DNA of 64,000 nt from QHCF01 sp003244275 (GCA_036806345.1 DAIROT010000002.1:1-64000), one strand, 5' to 3'. Positions 40,263-51,073 are shown, counted from the first letter of the stretch. Notes: generated by a model not told the origin, from the sequence alone. Numbers and translations: made by a program.

Positions 40263-41504
40263 TCACCCCTCATCGAGGTATTCCCTGAGCGTCTGACTGT
40301 GCAGGGGATGGCGCAACTTGTCAAGTGTCTTGTTCTCTATTTGGCGTGCCCGTTCGCGCGTTACACCAAAGACTCGTCCAACCTCTTCGAGAGTTCGCAT
40401 CTGGCCATCGTCGATTCCGAAACGTAGCCGTACCAACTTGGCCTCCCGCTCGTCTAGTTGGTCTAGTGTGTCCTTGACCGCCTCGTTGAGCAGAGCGCGG
40501 GCGGCAGCGTCGGCGGGTACCACGGCCTCATGGTCCTCGATGAGGTCTGAAAGGCTGAAGCCGTCCTCCTCCCCTATCGGCTGCTCGAGCGACATGGTGT
40601 CCTGACTGAGCTGTTCGAGTTCTCGTACACGCTCGACCGGAATCTCCAACCAGCTGGCCACCTCCTCGGTAGTCGGCTCCCGGCCCAGCTCTTGGACTGA
40701 CTGGCGCTGCACATTCACCATCCGATTGATCAGCTCCACCATGTGGACGGGGATCCGGATTGTTCGGGACTGATCAGCCAGGGCGCGGGTCAAGGATTGC
40801 CGGATCCACCAGGTGGCATAGGTGGAGAACTTGAACCCTCTCGTGTAGTCGAACTTCTCAACGGCACGCATCAGGCCGAGGTTTCCTTCCTGGATCAGGT
40901 CAAGGAAGGCCATCCCGCGCCCCCGATAGTGCTTGGCGATTGAAACCACCAGGCGCAAGTTGGCCTCGATGAGGCCCTGATTGGCTTGCATCCCCCTGGC
41001 CACCAAGCGCTCCTCACGTACCAGCTGGTCTTCTACGAGCGAACCGGCTGCACCCCCGTCCACCAGGGCGATCATCCGCTCGGCGGCCGCCACGCCCTCC
41101 GCCACCCGGCGAGCAATCTCGACCTCCTCCTCGCTGGTCAGTAGGGGTACCTTGCCGATCTCTCGGAGGTAGGTCTTTACCGGGTCGACGGCAGGGCCGG
41201 CAAGGTCATCGTCGCGGCCAAGCCCGCGCCCCGGTTTGGTCCTGGATCGCCCGGACTTGGCCGACCCGTTCCCCCTTTTGGACTGCTGGGGACGGTCCTT
41301 CGCCACTCGCTCAGGACGCCCTGGCTTGGCATCGGGGCCAGACTGCTCAGTTCGGCCGTTGGGCACGCTCTCAGGGTGCCCTGGCATGACATCAGGACCA
41401 GACGGCGTGGTCACATGGCTCCCGGGACCCCGAATATGACCCACCACCGTGGGCCGAGCCCCGGGGGCGTTTTCCCCCGAAATGCCGTCCAGTGCGAGCG
41501 ACAT
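40263..41504 (-). CDS. rpoD: Primary sigma factor RpoD/SigA
   Basis: A group 1-type sigma-70 factor, 413 residues. Region 1.2 begins PVKTYLREIGKVPLLTSEEE (about 107-126). Region 2 has NLRLVVSIAKHYRGRGMAFL, LIQEGNLGLMRAVEKFDYTR and FKFSTYATWWIRQSLTRALA, which bind the -10 element. Region 3 has IPVHMVELINRM. Region 4 has TLEEVGRVFGVTRERARQIE for the -35 element and ends LREYLDEG. The N-terminal 100 residues are Pro/Arg/Lys-rich and contain two tandem copies of a 20-residue unit starting SGPD. The gene lies 37 bases downstream of dnaG, a classic arrangement. Confidence 0.96.
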   Translation of the reverse strand: MSLALDGISGENAPGARPTVVGHIRGPGSHVTTPSGPDVMPGHPESVPNGRTEQSGPDAKPGRPERVAKDRPQQSKRGNGSAKSGRSRTKPGRGLGRDDDLAGPAVDPVKTYLREIGKVPLLTSEEEVEIARRVAEGVAAAERMIALVDGGAAGSLVEDQLVREERLVARGMQANQGLIEANLRLVVSIAKHYRGRGMAFLDLIQEGNLGLMRAVEKFDYTRGFKFSTYATWWIRQSLTRALADQSRTIRIPVHMVELINRMVNVQRQSVQELGREPTTEEVASWLEIPVERVRELEQLSQDTMSLEQPIGEEDGFSLSDLIEDHEAVVPADAAARALLNEAVKDTLDQLDEREAKLVRLRFGIDDGQMRTLEEVGRVFGVTRERARQIENKTLDKLRHPLHSQTLREYLDEG

Positions 41505-41541
41505 GGTTACCGGGCTATCCCAGCTGCGGTCCGGGCGTTGC

Positions 41542-43488
41542 TCATGACTGCTCCTTGACCCGATCTCTGAGCCAGGCTACCAACCGAGGTGCGGCAGCTG
41601 ATCCAACGGGTGCTTCTCGCAGCTCGCTCAGGGCCTGGCGAAGCCAGGTGGCGTCTCGCGCCAACTGAGCAAAGCTCTCGTCGGAGCGGCGGGCATCGGC
41701 CTCCAAGGCCTCCAGGGCGCGACGAACGGCGTCTCCCAACAACAAGTTGATCACATCTGACGCGTCGGCCTCGGTGTCCTCCAAGGCCAGGCGCCGGAGG
41801 AGGGAAGCGACTTCCGGGTCAGCATCCGAGATCGCCTGGTGCAGTGTGGCGGAGCTGGCCAGGGCACGAAAGGCACGCTGCTGGAGGTCGTCAGCGAACA
41901 GGAACTCGCCCAGTAGGTCGGCGACCTCATGGGGTCGGTGAACAGCGAGCCGGAGCGCCTCGGTGCCTGGCCCCGGCGCCAGCCTGGCGGCGGGGACCGC
42001 TGCGGGGCCCCGGCCGTTCTCGGAGCCGTGTCCACCATCCTGGCTGGCCCGACCATCTCGGGCGCTGCCCCGGCCATCTCGGGCGCTGCTCCGGCCATCG
42101 TCGGCCATCTGGCCATCGTCCGGGTCCCGACGCCGGGACGACCGCCCGGGGCCGAACGATTGGCTGGTCGCCCCGCCGGCGATCCCGCGGGCCATGATGG
42201 TCCTCAATTGGCCAGGCGGCACCCGGCAATGGCCGGCAACGGTCATCAGGTACTGGTCCCGCACCATCTCGTTGGGGTGCTCGACCACCACTGCCAGCGC
42301 CGCCTCAGCCGCCTTCACCCGTCCCTCGACTGTGTCCAGAGCCGCAAGGCTCAGCATCCTGTCGACCCGAAACTCGAGGTAGGGCCGGGCTGCGCTCACC
42401 GCTGCAAGCAGGGCCTGCGGATCACGCCTGCCGAGCTCGGCTGGGTCCGAGCCACCCGGTAGGGCCACCACCGCGATGTCGACCTCATGACGGCGCTCCC
42501 ACTCGTAGACCCGCTCGGCTGCCGCCTGGCCTGCGCTGTCGGCGTCGTAGGCCAGGACAACCCGCTTGGCGAAGCTCTTCAGCACCCGCAGGTGATCCTC
42601 GCCGAGCGCGGTGCCGCAGGTCGCCACCGCCCTGGGCGCCCCAGCCCCAAAAAAGGCCATGACGTCGGTATAGCCCTCGCACACGATCACCTCGCCGGTC
42701 TCCACCACATTGGCCTTGGCCCAGTTGAGCCCATAAAGGATACGGCGCTTGGAGTAGATGGCGGTCTCGGCCGAGTTCTTGTACTTGGGCTCAGCCGCTC
42801 GACCGCCAGCAGCCCCACCGGCCCCGGGCAGTATCCGCCCGCCCAGGGCGACTGCCCGGCCCCCGGGATCAAAGATGGGGAAGATCACCCGCCCCCGGAA
42901 AGCATCCTGGATCCGACCCAGGCGATTGACGAAGCCCAACCCAGCACCACTGAGTATGTCCTCGGGCAGTTTGAGCGATCGGCCCAGAGCATCCCAGTCG
43001 TCAGGCGCCCAACCAAGTCGAAAAGCTCGCACCTCCTCCTCACCGAAACCCCGGGACTGGAGGTAGTCCCGAGCCGGAGCGGCATCGGGGTGGCGCAGGA
43101 GGCGCTCGTGGTACCAGGCCACCGCCGACTCCATGGCCTCCAGCAGTCGAGCCCGCTGACGAGAACCGCCCCCTTGGCGGCCTGAGCTCGCCTCCTCTCG
43201 GGCGATGCTGATCCCAGCCCGTCCGGCCAGACGCTCGACCGCATCCACGAAATCGAGGTGCTCGATCGCACGCAGGAAGCTGATGGCGTCCCCCGACGCC
43301 TGGCACCCGAAGCAGTAATAGAAGCCGAGCTCGGGGTTGACCCCAAATGATGGCGTGGTCTCCGCATGGAACGGGCATAAACCGACCCATCGCCGACCCT
43401 GGCGCTTGAGCGCCAAGTGCTCACCGACCAGCGCAACCAGGTCGGTAGCAGCCCTTACGTTGGCCACATCCTCCTCGCCGATGAGCAC
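41542..43488 (-). CDS. dnaG: DNA primase DnaG
   Basis: Makes RNA primers at replication forks. The 648-residue product has the N-terminal zinc finger (CPFH...CFGC, about 38-64), the RNA polymerase domain with a TOPRIM core (VIVCEGYTDVMAFFGAG, VVLAYDADSAGQAAAERVYE) and a C-terminal helicase-interaction domain after about residue 480. A linker at about 440-500 is low complexity with repeated SARDGR units, encoded by a 21-bp near-repeat around 42040-42100. Followed by rpoD, as in the macromolecular synthesis operon of many bacteria. Confidence 0.96.
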   Translation of the reverse strand: MLIGEEDVANVRAATDLVALVGEHLALKRQGRRWVGLCPFHAETTPSFGVNPELGFYYCFGCQASGDAISFLRAIEHLDFVDAVERLAGRAGISIAREEASSGRQGGGSRQRARLLEAMESAVAWYHERLLRHPDAAPARDYLQSRGFGEEEVRAFRLGWAPDDWDALGRSLKLPEDILSGAGLGFVNRLGRIQDAFRGRVIFPIFDPGGRAVALGGRILPGAGGAAGGRAAEPKYKNSAETAIYSKRRILYGLNWAKANVVETGEVIVCEGYTDVMAFFGAGAPRAVATCGTALGEDHLRVLKSFAKRVVLAYDADSAGQAAAERVYEWERRHEVDIAVVALPGGSDPAELGRRDPQALLAAVSAARPYLEFRVDRMLSLAALDTVEGRVKAAEAALAVVVEHPNEMVRDQYLMTVAGHCRVPPGQLRTIMARGIAGGATSQSFGPGRSSRRRDPDDGQMADDGRSSARDGRGSARDGRASQDGGHGSENGRGPAAVPAARLAPGPGTEALRLAVHRPHEVADLLGEFLFADDLQQRAFRALASSATLHQAISDADPEVASLLRRLALEDTEADASDVINLLLGDAVRRALEALEADARRSDESFAQLARDATWLRQALSELREAPVGSAAAPRLVAWLRDRVKEQS

Positions 43489-43573
43489 TACAAGGACGTT
43501 ACCGTCCCCGCCACCGCTCTTGACTCAGGTCAACCGCTCTCAACGGTCGCCCGAAAGCTCTGGTCCGAGAGGC

Positions 43574-43619
43574 TCTTGTCCGAATAGTGGTTGCTATAGC
43601 AACGACTATTCGGACAAGA
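43574..43619. repeat. 46-base near-perfect palindrome between ppdK and dnaG
   Basis: Outer arms TCTTGTCCGAATAGT and its exact reverse complement enclose an inner perfect palindrome GTTGCTATAGCAAC; a single G-G mismatch separates the two levels. It lies 7 bases after the ppdK stop and 86 bases before the dnaG start. Neither strand has a T-run after it, so it is not a standard terminator. Its design (CTTGT...ACAAG ends, loop with GCTATA and GCAAC) is shared with the hairpin inside the radical SAM gene. Confidence 0.9.
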
Positions 43620-43625
43620 CGGGAA

Positions 43626-46376
43626 TCAGCCTGCCGCCCGCGCCGCCAGCACGGCCTGGGCGGCAGCCAGGCGGGCGATGGGGACCCGGAAGGGGGAACA
43701 GCTCACATAGTCGAGGCCGGCCCGGGCGAAGATGGCGATGGAGTCCGGGTCGCCACCGTGCTCACCGCAGATTCCCACCTTGAGACCGGGCCGGGTACGC
43801 CGCCCACGCTCGACGCCGAGGCGAACCAGCTCTCCCACCCCCCCGTCATCCAGGGACTCGAAGGGATTGCCGGGAAGCAGTCCCTTCTCCAGGTAGGCCG
43901 ACATCATCCTGCCCTCCACGTCGTCCCGGCTGAACCCAAAGGTCATCTGGGTCAGGTCATTGGTCCCGAAGGAGAAGAACTCGGCCTCCTCGGCTATCTC
44001 GTCGGCCCGCAGGGCCGCCCGGGGAGTCTCGATCATGGTCCCGATGAGCACGTCGATTGGCCCCGCTGGCCCGGCCCCGACCCCAGGACCCGCGCCCGCC
44101 TGGTCCACACTTCCGGCCCCCGCAGTCCCGGCCCCGGCCCGCCCGGGAGCACCGCCGGCCCCGGCACCGTCGGCCCCGGGCGCCCCAGTCGCCTCAGCAA
44201 TGGCCTCGATCACCCACGACCGGGCCAGGGCCAGCTCCGCCCGGTTCACCGTCAGGGGGATCATGATCTCCACCACCGGGTGGCCGCCGGCCGCCGCCCG
44301 CAGGGCGGCTGCCTCCATCAGGGCCCTCACCTGCATGGCGTACAGGCCGGGCCGGACCACGCCCAGACGCACGCCCCTGGTGCCCAGCATGGGGTTGACC
44401 TCGGCCCACGACCGGGCTGCCTCGTACATCTGACGTTCCACGTCAGAAAGGCCGACGGTGGCCTCCTTGATCGCCAATTCCTCGACCGAGGGCAGGAACT
44501 CGTGCAGCGGCGGGTCGAGCAGGCGAACGGTCACCGGCAGGCCGTCCATGGCCTCCAGGATCTCCACAAAATCCGACCGTTGAGCCACCCGGAGCTCCTC
44601 CAGGGCAGCCTGCTCCTCTGCCGCCCCGGAGGCCAGGATCATGCGCCGCACGATCGGCAGCCGGTCCTCGGCCAGGAACATGTGCTCAGTGCGGCACAGG
44701 CCGATCCCCTCGGCCCCGAAACGCCTCGCATTGGCGGCGTCCGGCCCGTTGTCGGCATTGGCCCGCACCCCCAGGTGGCCAGCCCGGATGGAGTCAGCCC
44801 ACGACAGAGCCGTCTCCATCTCTGGGGGCGCCGACGCCTCTGACAGGGCCACCTCACCCAGCACCACCTGGCCCCGGCCCCCGTCGATGGAGATCACATC
44901 CCCCTCGCTCACCGACACCCCCCCGGCCACAAAGGAAGACCCGGTGATCCGCACCCCCTCGGCCCCCACCACCGCAGGCTTGCCCCAGCCGCGGGCCACC
45001 ACCGCGGCGTGGCTCACCAGCCCGCCACGCGAGGTGAGGATGCCCTCGGCCGCCATCATCCCGTGCACGTCCTCGGGAGACGTCTCCGGGCGAACCAGGA
45101 TGACCGCCTCGCCCCGCCTCACCGCCGTAACGGCGGCATCGGCGCTGAAGTAGACCCGCCCCACCGCCGCCCCCGGCGATGCTCCCAGGCCGGTGGCCAG
45201 GACTTCCACGTCGGTGGTGGCGAACTGTGGGTGCAGCACCTGGTCCAACTGGTCGCCCGACAGGCGCAGCACCGCCTCCTCCCGGGACAGCCGGATGGCC
45301 GGGTCGGTGGTCATGTCCACCGCCATCTTGAGGGCGGCCGCCCCCGTCCGCTTGCCCACCCTGGTCTGGAGCATCCACAGCTTGCCCTGCTCGATGGTGA
45401 ACTCGGTGTCGCACATGTCCCGGTAGTGGTGCTCGAGACGGGCGAAGATGTCCGCCAGCTCGGCATATACCGAGGGAAAACGGTCACCCAACGCCGATAG
45501 GGGCTCGGTCTTGCGGATGCCCGCCACCACGTCCTCGCCCTGGGCGTTGACCAGGAAGTCGCCGTAGGACCCCTGGGCCCCGGTGGCCGGGTCCCGGGTG
45601 AATCCGACCCCGGTGCCCGACTGGTCGTCACGGTTGCCAAAGACCATGGCCTGGACGTTGACCGCGGTGCCCAACTCGTGGGGGATGCGCTCCCGGTTGC
45701 GGTACACGATGGCCCGAGCCCCGTTCCAGGACCGCAGCACTGCCTCGATGGCCCCCCGCAGCTGGTCGGCTGGGTCCTGAGGGAACGGCTGACCGGTCTC
45801 GCGCTCCACCACCTGCTGGTAGGACCGCAGGAGGTACTGGAGCAATTCGACCGGGACCTCAGCGTCGGAGGTGACGTTGGCCAGCTCCTTGGCCGCCTCG
45901 AAACGGGCATCCAGCTCCTCGCCCGGCACCCCCAGCACGATGCGCCCGTACATGGCCACGAAACGCCGGTAGGAGTCGAAGGCGAAACGCTCGTCGCCGG
46001 TCTTGCTGGCCAGCCCCACGACCGACTCGTCGTTGAGCCCCAGGTTGAGCACGGTGTCCATCATCCCGGGCATGGAGAACTTGGCCCCCGAGCGCACGCT
46101 CACCAGCAGCGGGTCGGCCGGGTCGCCCAGGATAAGGCCCATGGCCTTCTCCAGCTCATCCCGCGCCTGGTCGATCTCGACGTCCAGGCCGGTCGGCCAC
46201 CCACCCGCCATGTAGGCCCGGCAGGCGTCGGTGGAGATGGTGAAACCGGGGGGTACCGGCAACCGGAGCACCGAGGTCATCTCGGCCAGGTTGGCCCCCT
46301 TTCCGCCGAGCAGATCCTTGAGCTCCATCGGCGCCCTGGGGTGCTCATGATCGAAATTGAACACGTACGACATCAA
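43626..46376 (-). CDS. ppdK: Pyruvate, phosphate dikinase
   Basis: Interconverts pyruvate, ATP and phosphate with PEP, AMP and pyrophosphate. The 916-residue product has the N-terminal ATP-grasp domain (LLGGKGANLAEMTSVLRLPV, KFSMPGMMDTVLNLGLND), the swivelling phospho-His domain with SRGGLVSHAAVVARGWGKPA (catalytic His about 459) and the C-terminal PEP/pyruvate TIM barrel (GLCRTEHMF, GTMIETPRAAL, FSFGTNDLTQMTFGFSRDD, GICGEHGGDPDS with the catalytic Cys). A Gly/Ala-rich insertion of about 43 residues (around 44062-44190) sits in the barrel before IDVLIGTM and is unusual for the family. Confidence 0.96.
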   Translation of the reverse strand: MMSYVFNFDHEHPRAPMELKDLLGGKGANLAEMTSVLRLPVPPGFTISTDACRAYMAGGWPTGLDVEIDQARDELEKAMGLILGDPADPLLVSVRSGAKFSMPGMMDTVLNLGLNDESVVGLASKTGDERFAFDSYRRFVAMYGRIVLGVPGEELDARFEAAKELANVTSDAEVPVELLQYLLRSYQQVVERETGQPFPQDPADQLRGAIEAVLRSWNGARAIVYRNRERIPHELGTAVNVQAMVFGNRDDQSGTGVGFTRDPATGAQGSYGDFLVNAQGEDVVAGIRKTEPLSALGDRFPSVYAELADIFARLEHHYRDMCDTEFTIEQGKLWMLQTRVGKRTGAAALKMAVDMTTDPAIRLSREEAVLRLSGDQLDQVLHPQFATTDVEVLATGLGASPGAAVGRVYFSADAAVTAVRRGEAVILVRPETSPEDVHGMMAAEGILTSRGGLVSHAAVVARGWGKPAVVGAEGVRITGSSFVAGGVSVSEGDVISIDGGRGQVVLGEVALSEASAPPEMETALSWADSIRAGHLGVRANADNGPDAANARRFGAEGIGLCRTEHMFLAEDRLPIVRRMILASGAAEEQAALEELRVAQRSDFVEILEAMDGLPVTVRLLDPPLHEFLPSVEELAIKEATVGLSDVERQMYEAARSWAEVNPMLGTRGVRLGVVRPGLYAMQVRALMEAAALRAAAGGHPVVEIMIPLTVNRAELALARSWVIEAIAEATGAPGADGAGAGGAPGRAGAGTAGAGSVDQAGAGPGVGAGPAGPIDVLIGTMIETPRAALRADEIAEEAEFFSFGTNDLTQMTFGFSRDDVEGRMMSAYLEKGLLPGNPFESLDDGGVGELVRLGVERGRRTRPGLKVGICGEHGGDPDSIAIFARAGLDYVSCSPFRVPIARLAAAQAVLAARAAG

Positions 46377-46423
46377 GCCTCCTGCCCACTTTCACGTAAG
46401 CCGCCGAGCTTACTCCCGCCCCT

Positions 46424-47728
<1,305 letters not shown>

Positions 47729-47842
47729 GGCCCGAGGTTACCGGAGCCAAACCGCGCCCCTCGTCCAAGCTTCGACTCCTGCTCACCGCCTGTTCACCAA
47801 TGGTGCACCTGGCCGTCAACCACGCCTGTCACGGTGTGACCC

Positions 47843-49603
47843 ATGAAGACATCACTCATGAAGGGGGCGGTCGTTGCCGGTGCGATCGGGCTGGCAACCA
47901 CCGGAGTGGCCACCGCCGCTCCCACCAACCCGGACCGCGCCTCAGCCATCCCCACCACCACACCGATCAAGCACGTGGTGGTGATCATCGGCGAGAACCA
48001 CACCCTGGACAACGCCTTCGCCACCTATCGACCGAAGACCGGTCAGACCATCGACAACCTGGCGAGCAAGGGCATCGTCACCGCCAGCGGCCAGCTGGGG
48101 CCCAATGCCAGGCTGGGCCGCCAGGACCAGGCCACCGATACCACCACCTACTCGGCCACTCCCAAGAAGACGGGGCCCTACGCCACCCTCCCCCAACCCG
48201 ACACCACCCATGCCATGGGGCAGCCCCAGAACGTCCCAGAGCCCCGCTTCCCGGCCAACCTGGCCAACGGCCCCTACCAGATCACCCACTACGTGGGCTA
48301 CCCCAACGCCTACGTGGGCGACCCGATCCACCGCTTCTACCAGATGTGGCAGCAGATCGATGGGGGCCTCAACAACTTGTTCACCTGGGTTCACCAGACG
48401 GCGGGTGACGACAACGGGGCCATCCCCCCGGCGCCCATCCACCAAGGGGCGCTGGAGATGGGTTACTACAACATGGCCCAAGGTGACGCTCCCGTGCTCA
48501 AGTTCATGGCCGACCACTACGCCCTGGCCGACAACTACCACCAGTCAATCATGGGGGGCACGGGGTCCAACCACGTCTCCATTGGGACGGGCTACGCCGC
48601 CTCCTACCAGGCCAATGGTCGCCCGACCGTTCCCCCGGCCAACCAGATCGAGAACCCCAATCCCAAGCCGGGGACCAACAACAACTACACCCAGGACGGC
48701 TACGCGGGGGGCAGCTACTCCAACTGCTCTGACCGCCGCGCCCCGGGGGTGGCCGCCATATTCAAGGTGCTCTACCGGCAACCCAACGGCCCCTTCAATC
48801 AGGGGGACTGCGCGCCCGGGACCTACTACCTGCTCAACAACTACAACCCCGGCTACCTGGCCGACGGAACGCCGGCGCCCCTCGGGCCGCAGCAGTTCAC
48901 CGTTCCCCCGCAGTCCTTCCCGACCATCGGCGACTCCCTGTCGGCCCGGGCCATCACCTGGAAGTACTACGGCCAGGGCTGGAACAACGGCCATCCGACC
49001 GCTGGGTACTGCAACATCTGCAACCCCTTCCAGTACGCCACGTCGGTCATGACCGACCCGGCCAAGCGAGCCAACCTCCAGGGCCAGCGCCAGTTCAACG
49101 CCGACGTGACCAGGGGCTCCCTGCCGGCGGTGTCCTTCCTCAAGCCGAACGGCACGAATGATGGACACCCGGCCACCTCGTCGCTGTCGCAGTTCGAGGG
49201 CTACGCCGCTGACGCCATCGACCGGATCATGGCCCACCCCCAGCTCTTCGCATCCACCGCCATCATCGTTACCCAGGACGAGGGGGGTGGCTACTACGAC
49301 TCCGGCTACATCCAGCCCATCGACTTCTTCGGCGACGGGACCCGTGTCCCCACGGTGGTGGTCTCCCCCTGGGCCAAGGCCGGGGCCGTCGATCACACCT
49401 ACTACGACCACGTGTCCCTCCTCAAGTTCATCGAGCACAACTGGCGACTGCCGCCCCTGTCGCCCACCAGTCGGGACAACCTGCCCAACCCGGTGTCGTT
49501 CAGCTACGACCGCTACGTCCCGGTCAAAGGGCCAGCCATCGGCGATCTGATGGGCATGTTCGACTTCCACCGTCTGCGGACCCAAGTCCCCCTGGTGCCA
49601 TGA
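47843..49603 (+). CDS. Secreted phosphoesterase (phospholipase C / acid phosphatase family)
   Basis: A 586-residue exported protein. A signal peptide is clear (MKTSLMKGAVVAGAIGLATT, cleavage after TAAAP-like TATAA region near 25). The catalytic N-terminal motif is IKHVVVIIGENHTLDNAFA, where Glu-Asn and the Thr/His region match the GENRSFDxxFG motif of the family; a second set of metal ligands lies in SIMGGTGSNHVSIGTGY and IIVTQDEGGGYYDSGYI, with VSPWAKAGAVDHTYYDHVSL near the end. Such enzymes release phosphate from phospholipids or organic phosphates outside the cell. It overlaps the next secreted gene by four bases. Confidence 0.88.
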   Translation: MKTSLMKGAVVAGAIGLATTGVATAAPTNPDRASAIPTTTPIKHVVVIIGENHTLDNAFATYRPKTGQTIDNLASKGIVTASGQLGPNARLGRQDQATDTTTYSATPKKTGPYATLPQPDTTHAMGQPQNVPEPRFPANLANGPYQITHYVGYPNAYVGDPIHRFYQMWQQIDGGLNNLFTWVHQTAGDDNGAIPPAPIHQGALEMGYYNMAQGDAPVLKFMADHYALADNYHQSIMGGTGSNHVSIGTGYAASYQANGRPTVPPANQIENPNPKPGTNNNYTQDGYAGGSYSNCSDRRAPGVAAIFKVLYRQPNGPFNQGDCAPGTYYLLNNYNPGYLADGTPAPLGPQQFTVPPQSFPTIGDSLSARAITWKYYGQGWNNGHPTAGYCNICNPFQYATSVMTDPAKRANLQGQRQFNADVTRGSLPAVSFLKPNGTNDGHPATSSLSQFEGYAADAIDRIMAHPQLFASTAIIVTQDEGGGYYDSGYIQPIDFFGDGTRVPTVVVSPWAKAGAVDHTYYDHVSLLKFIEHNWRLPPLSPTSRDNLPNPVSFSYDRYVPVKGPAIGDLMGMFDFHRLRTQVPLVP

Positions 49604-50796
49604 TGCGTACCTCTGCCGCCGCCCGAATGGTCGGCGTGCTCAGTCCCGCGCTGGTCCTGACCGCCTTGGCCGGGTCGGCCGCCGCATCGCCAGCCAGTCA
49701 CCTCCGGCCGGACTGGGACGTCAAGGTGGTGGCGGCCGGACAGGTTGTCACCGTCAACGGCAACCCAATGACGGTCACCCAGCCCGACGATATCGCCCGC
49801 CTGGGACATGACATCTTCGTGGCCTACCAGAATGGAGTCGGCCCTCAGGGGCAACCGACAGCTGCCGGCGTCGACTTCAGCACCGTCGTCGAGTACCGGC
49901 TCGGAGGTACGCCGGTGGCGGCCTGGAACCTGACCGGCAAGGTTGACGGATTGGGCGCCGACCCTATGGCCAGTGAGCTGATTGCCACGGTCAACGAGGA
50001 CGCCAACAGCAGCCTCTACACGATCGACCCGCACGCCAAGCCGATCGACCAGGTAGTCCATTACCAGTACGACCCACCCAACCCGCTCCCTCACGGCGGG
50101 GGTACCGACGCCATCTCCATCTACCGAGGCCAGATCCTGATCAGCGCCTCGGCGCCAGGCACCACGCCGGGAGCCGGCACCGCGCCGGCGACCATGCCGA
50201 CGGTTTACCGGGCGACGCTGTCTCGCCGGCCCGCCACCAACACCGGCACGGCCACCCTGACGCCCCTGTTCGGCGACGGGAGCACGGCGACGGTGGCCAA
50301 CACCTCGCCACCCCTGTACTCACCGACCTCCCCGTCGCCGGCGTCCTACGGGACGGTCCCGGCACCCGGAGCCCATGTAGCCCTGGCACTTGCCTACCCC
50401 GACTCCAACAACGTGGTGCCCCCGTCGAGTCCCCGCTTCGCCGGCGACTTCGTGCTCGACGGCCAAGCCGACCAACAGCTCGTGTTTGCCAGGGGGACGG
50501 CCCAACCGCAGCTCTCGGTGCTCGACCTGTCACAGTCCATCAACGACAGTGCCTACATCACCGGGCGGTCCGGCACCCTTTACGTGACCGACCCGTCCAC
50601 CGACCAGGTACTGATGTTACGGGGACCGCTCCGCCCCGGTGAGGTGATCGTGGCGGCCACGCCGGGGAGCGCCAACAATGCGGTCAAGGCCCCCAACTAC
50701 CTCGCAGCCCTGGACTTGTTCGACGGCACCGTCACAGCCATTCCCGGGCTGGCCGGTATCCAACCTCAGGGTCTGGCGTATGTGAATCGGGGTTAG
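49600..50796 (+). CDS. Secreted protein of unknown function, possibly beta-propeller
   Basis: A 398-residue protein with a signal peptide (VLSPALVLTALAGSAAASPA). The mature part has repeated short strands and Gly/Asp turns, such as PDDIARLGHDIFVAYQNGVG, VDGLGADPMASELIATVNED and RSGTLYVTDPSTDQVLMLRG, like the blades of an SMP-30/NHL-type propeller. No catalytic motif is certain. Its ATG overlaps the phosphoesterase stop (ATGA), so the two exported proteins are made together. Confidence 0.7.
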   Translation: MMRTSAAARMVGVLSPALVLTALAGSAAASPASHLRPDWDVKVVAAGQVVTVNGNPMTVTQPDDIARLGHDIFVAYQNGVGPQGQPTAAGVDFSTVVEYRLGGTPVAAWNLTGKVDGLGADPMASELIATVNEDANSSLYTIDPHAKPIDQVVHYQYDPPNPLPHGGGTDAISIYRGQILISASAPGTTPGAGTAPATMPTVYRATLSRRPATNTGTATLTPLFGDGSTATVANTSPPLYSPTSPSPASYGTVPAPGAHVALALAYPDSNNVVPPSSPRFAGDFVLDGQADQQLVFARGTAQPQLSVLDLSQSINDSAYITGRSGTLYVTDPSTDQVLMLRGPLRPGEVIVAATPGSANNAVKAPNYLAALDLFDGTVTAIPGLAGIQPQGLAYVNRG

Positions 50797-50807
50797 CTGA
50801 ACCCTGC

Positions 50808-51010
50808 CTACGGCCCTTCCCCACCCTCGAGGCCGAGGACCTGGTCGACCCCGAGGCTCACTCCGGGGAGGGTGGCCATCTCCTGAACCTCACCCCGGCG
50901 GGCCGTCCGCTCCGAGGCGTAGCCCTCCCGGTCGGGGAGGCGCTGCACCAGCACCGCCTCCCGCCACGTCGACGATCCTTGACGCTGATGCGGTACCGCA
51001 CCAGGGCGTC
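50808..51010 (-). pseudogene. Possible fragment of a decayed gene
   Basis: On the minus strand ALVRYRISVKDR and, one base shifted, STWREAVLVQRLPDREGYAS and ERTARRGEVQEMATLPGVSL form a plausible protein-like sequence ending at a TAG at 50808-50810. There is no start codon and a frame change is needed, so at best this is the 3' end of a broken gene. I do not recognise the family. Otherwise the 277-base region between the flanking secreted genes holds nothing clear. Confidence 0.35.
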
Positions 51011-51073
51011 TGCCACGTCTGCCAGAGGCGCAGACCTACCGGGGTCATATCATTGCGGTATGGCGTTCTCGTG

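Noticed and set aside
43574..43619. Rho-independent terminator of ppdK
   Set aside because: No T-run follows on either strand; the stem is long and two-tiered, unlike a simple terminator. Not excluded as a processing site.
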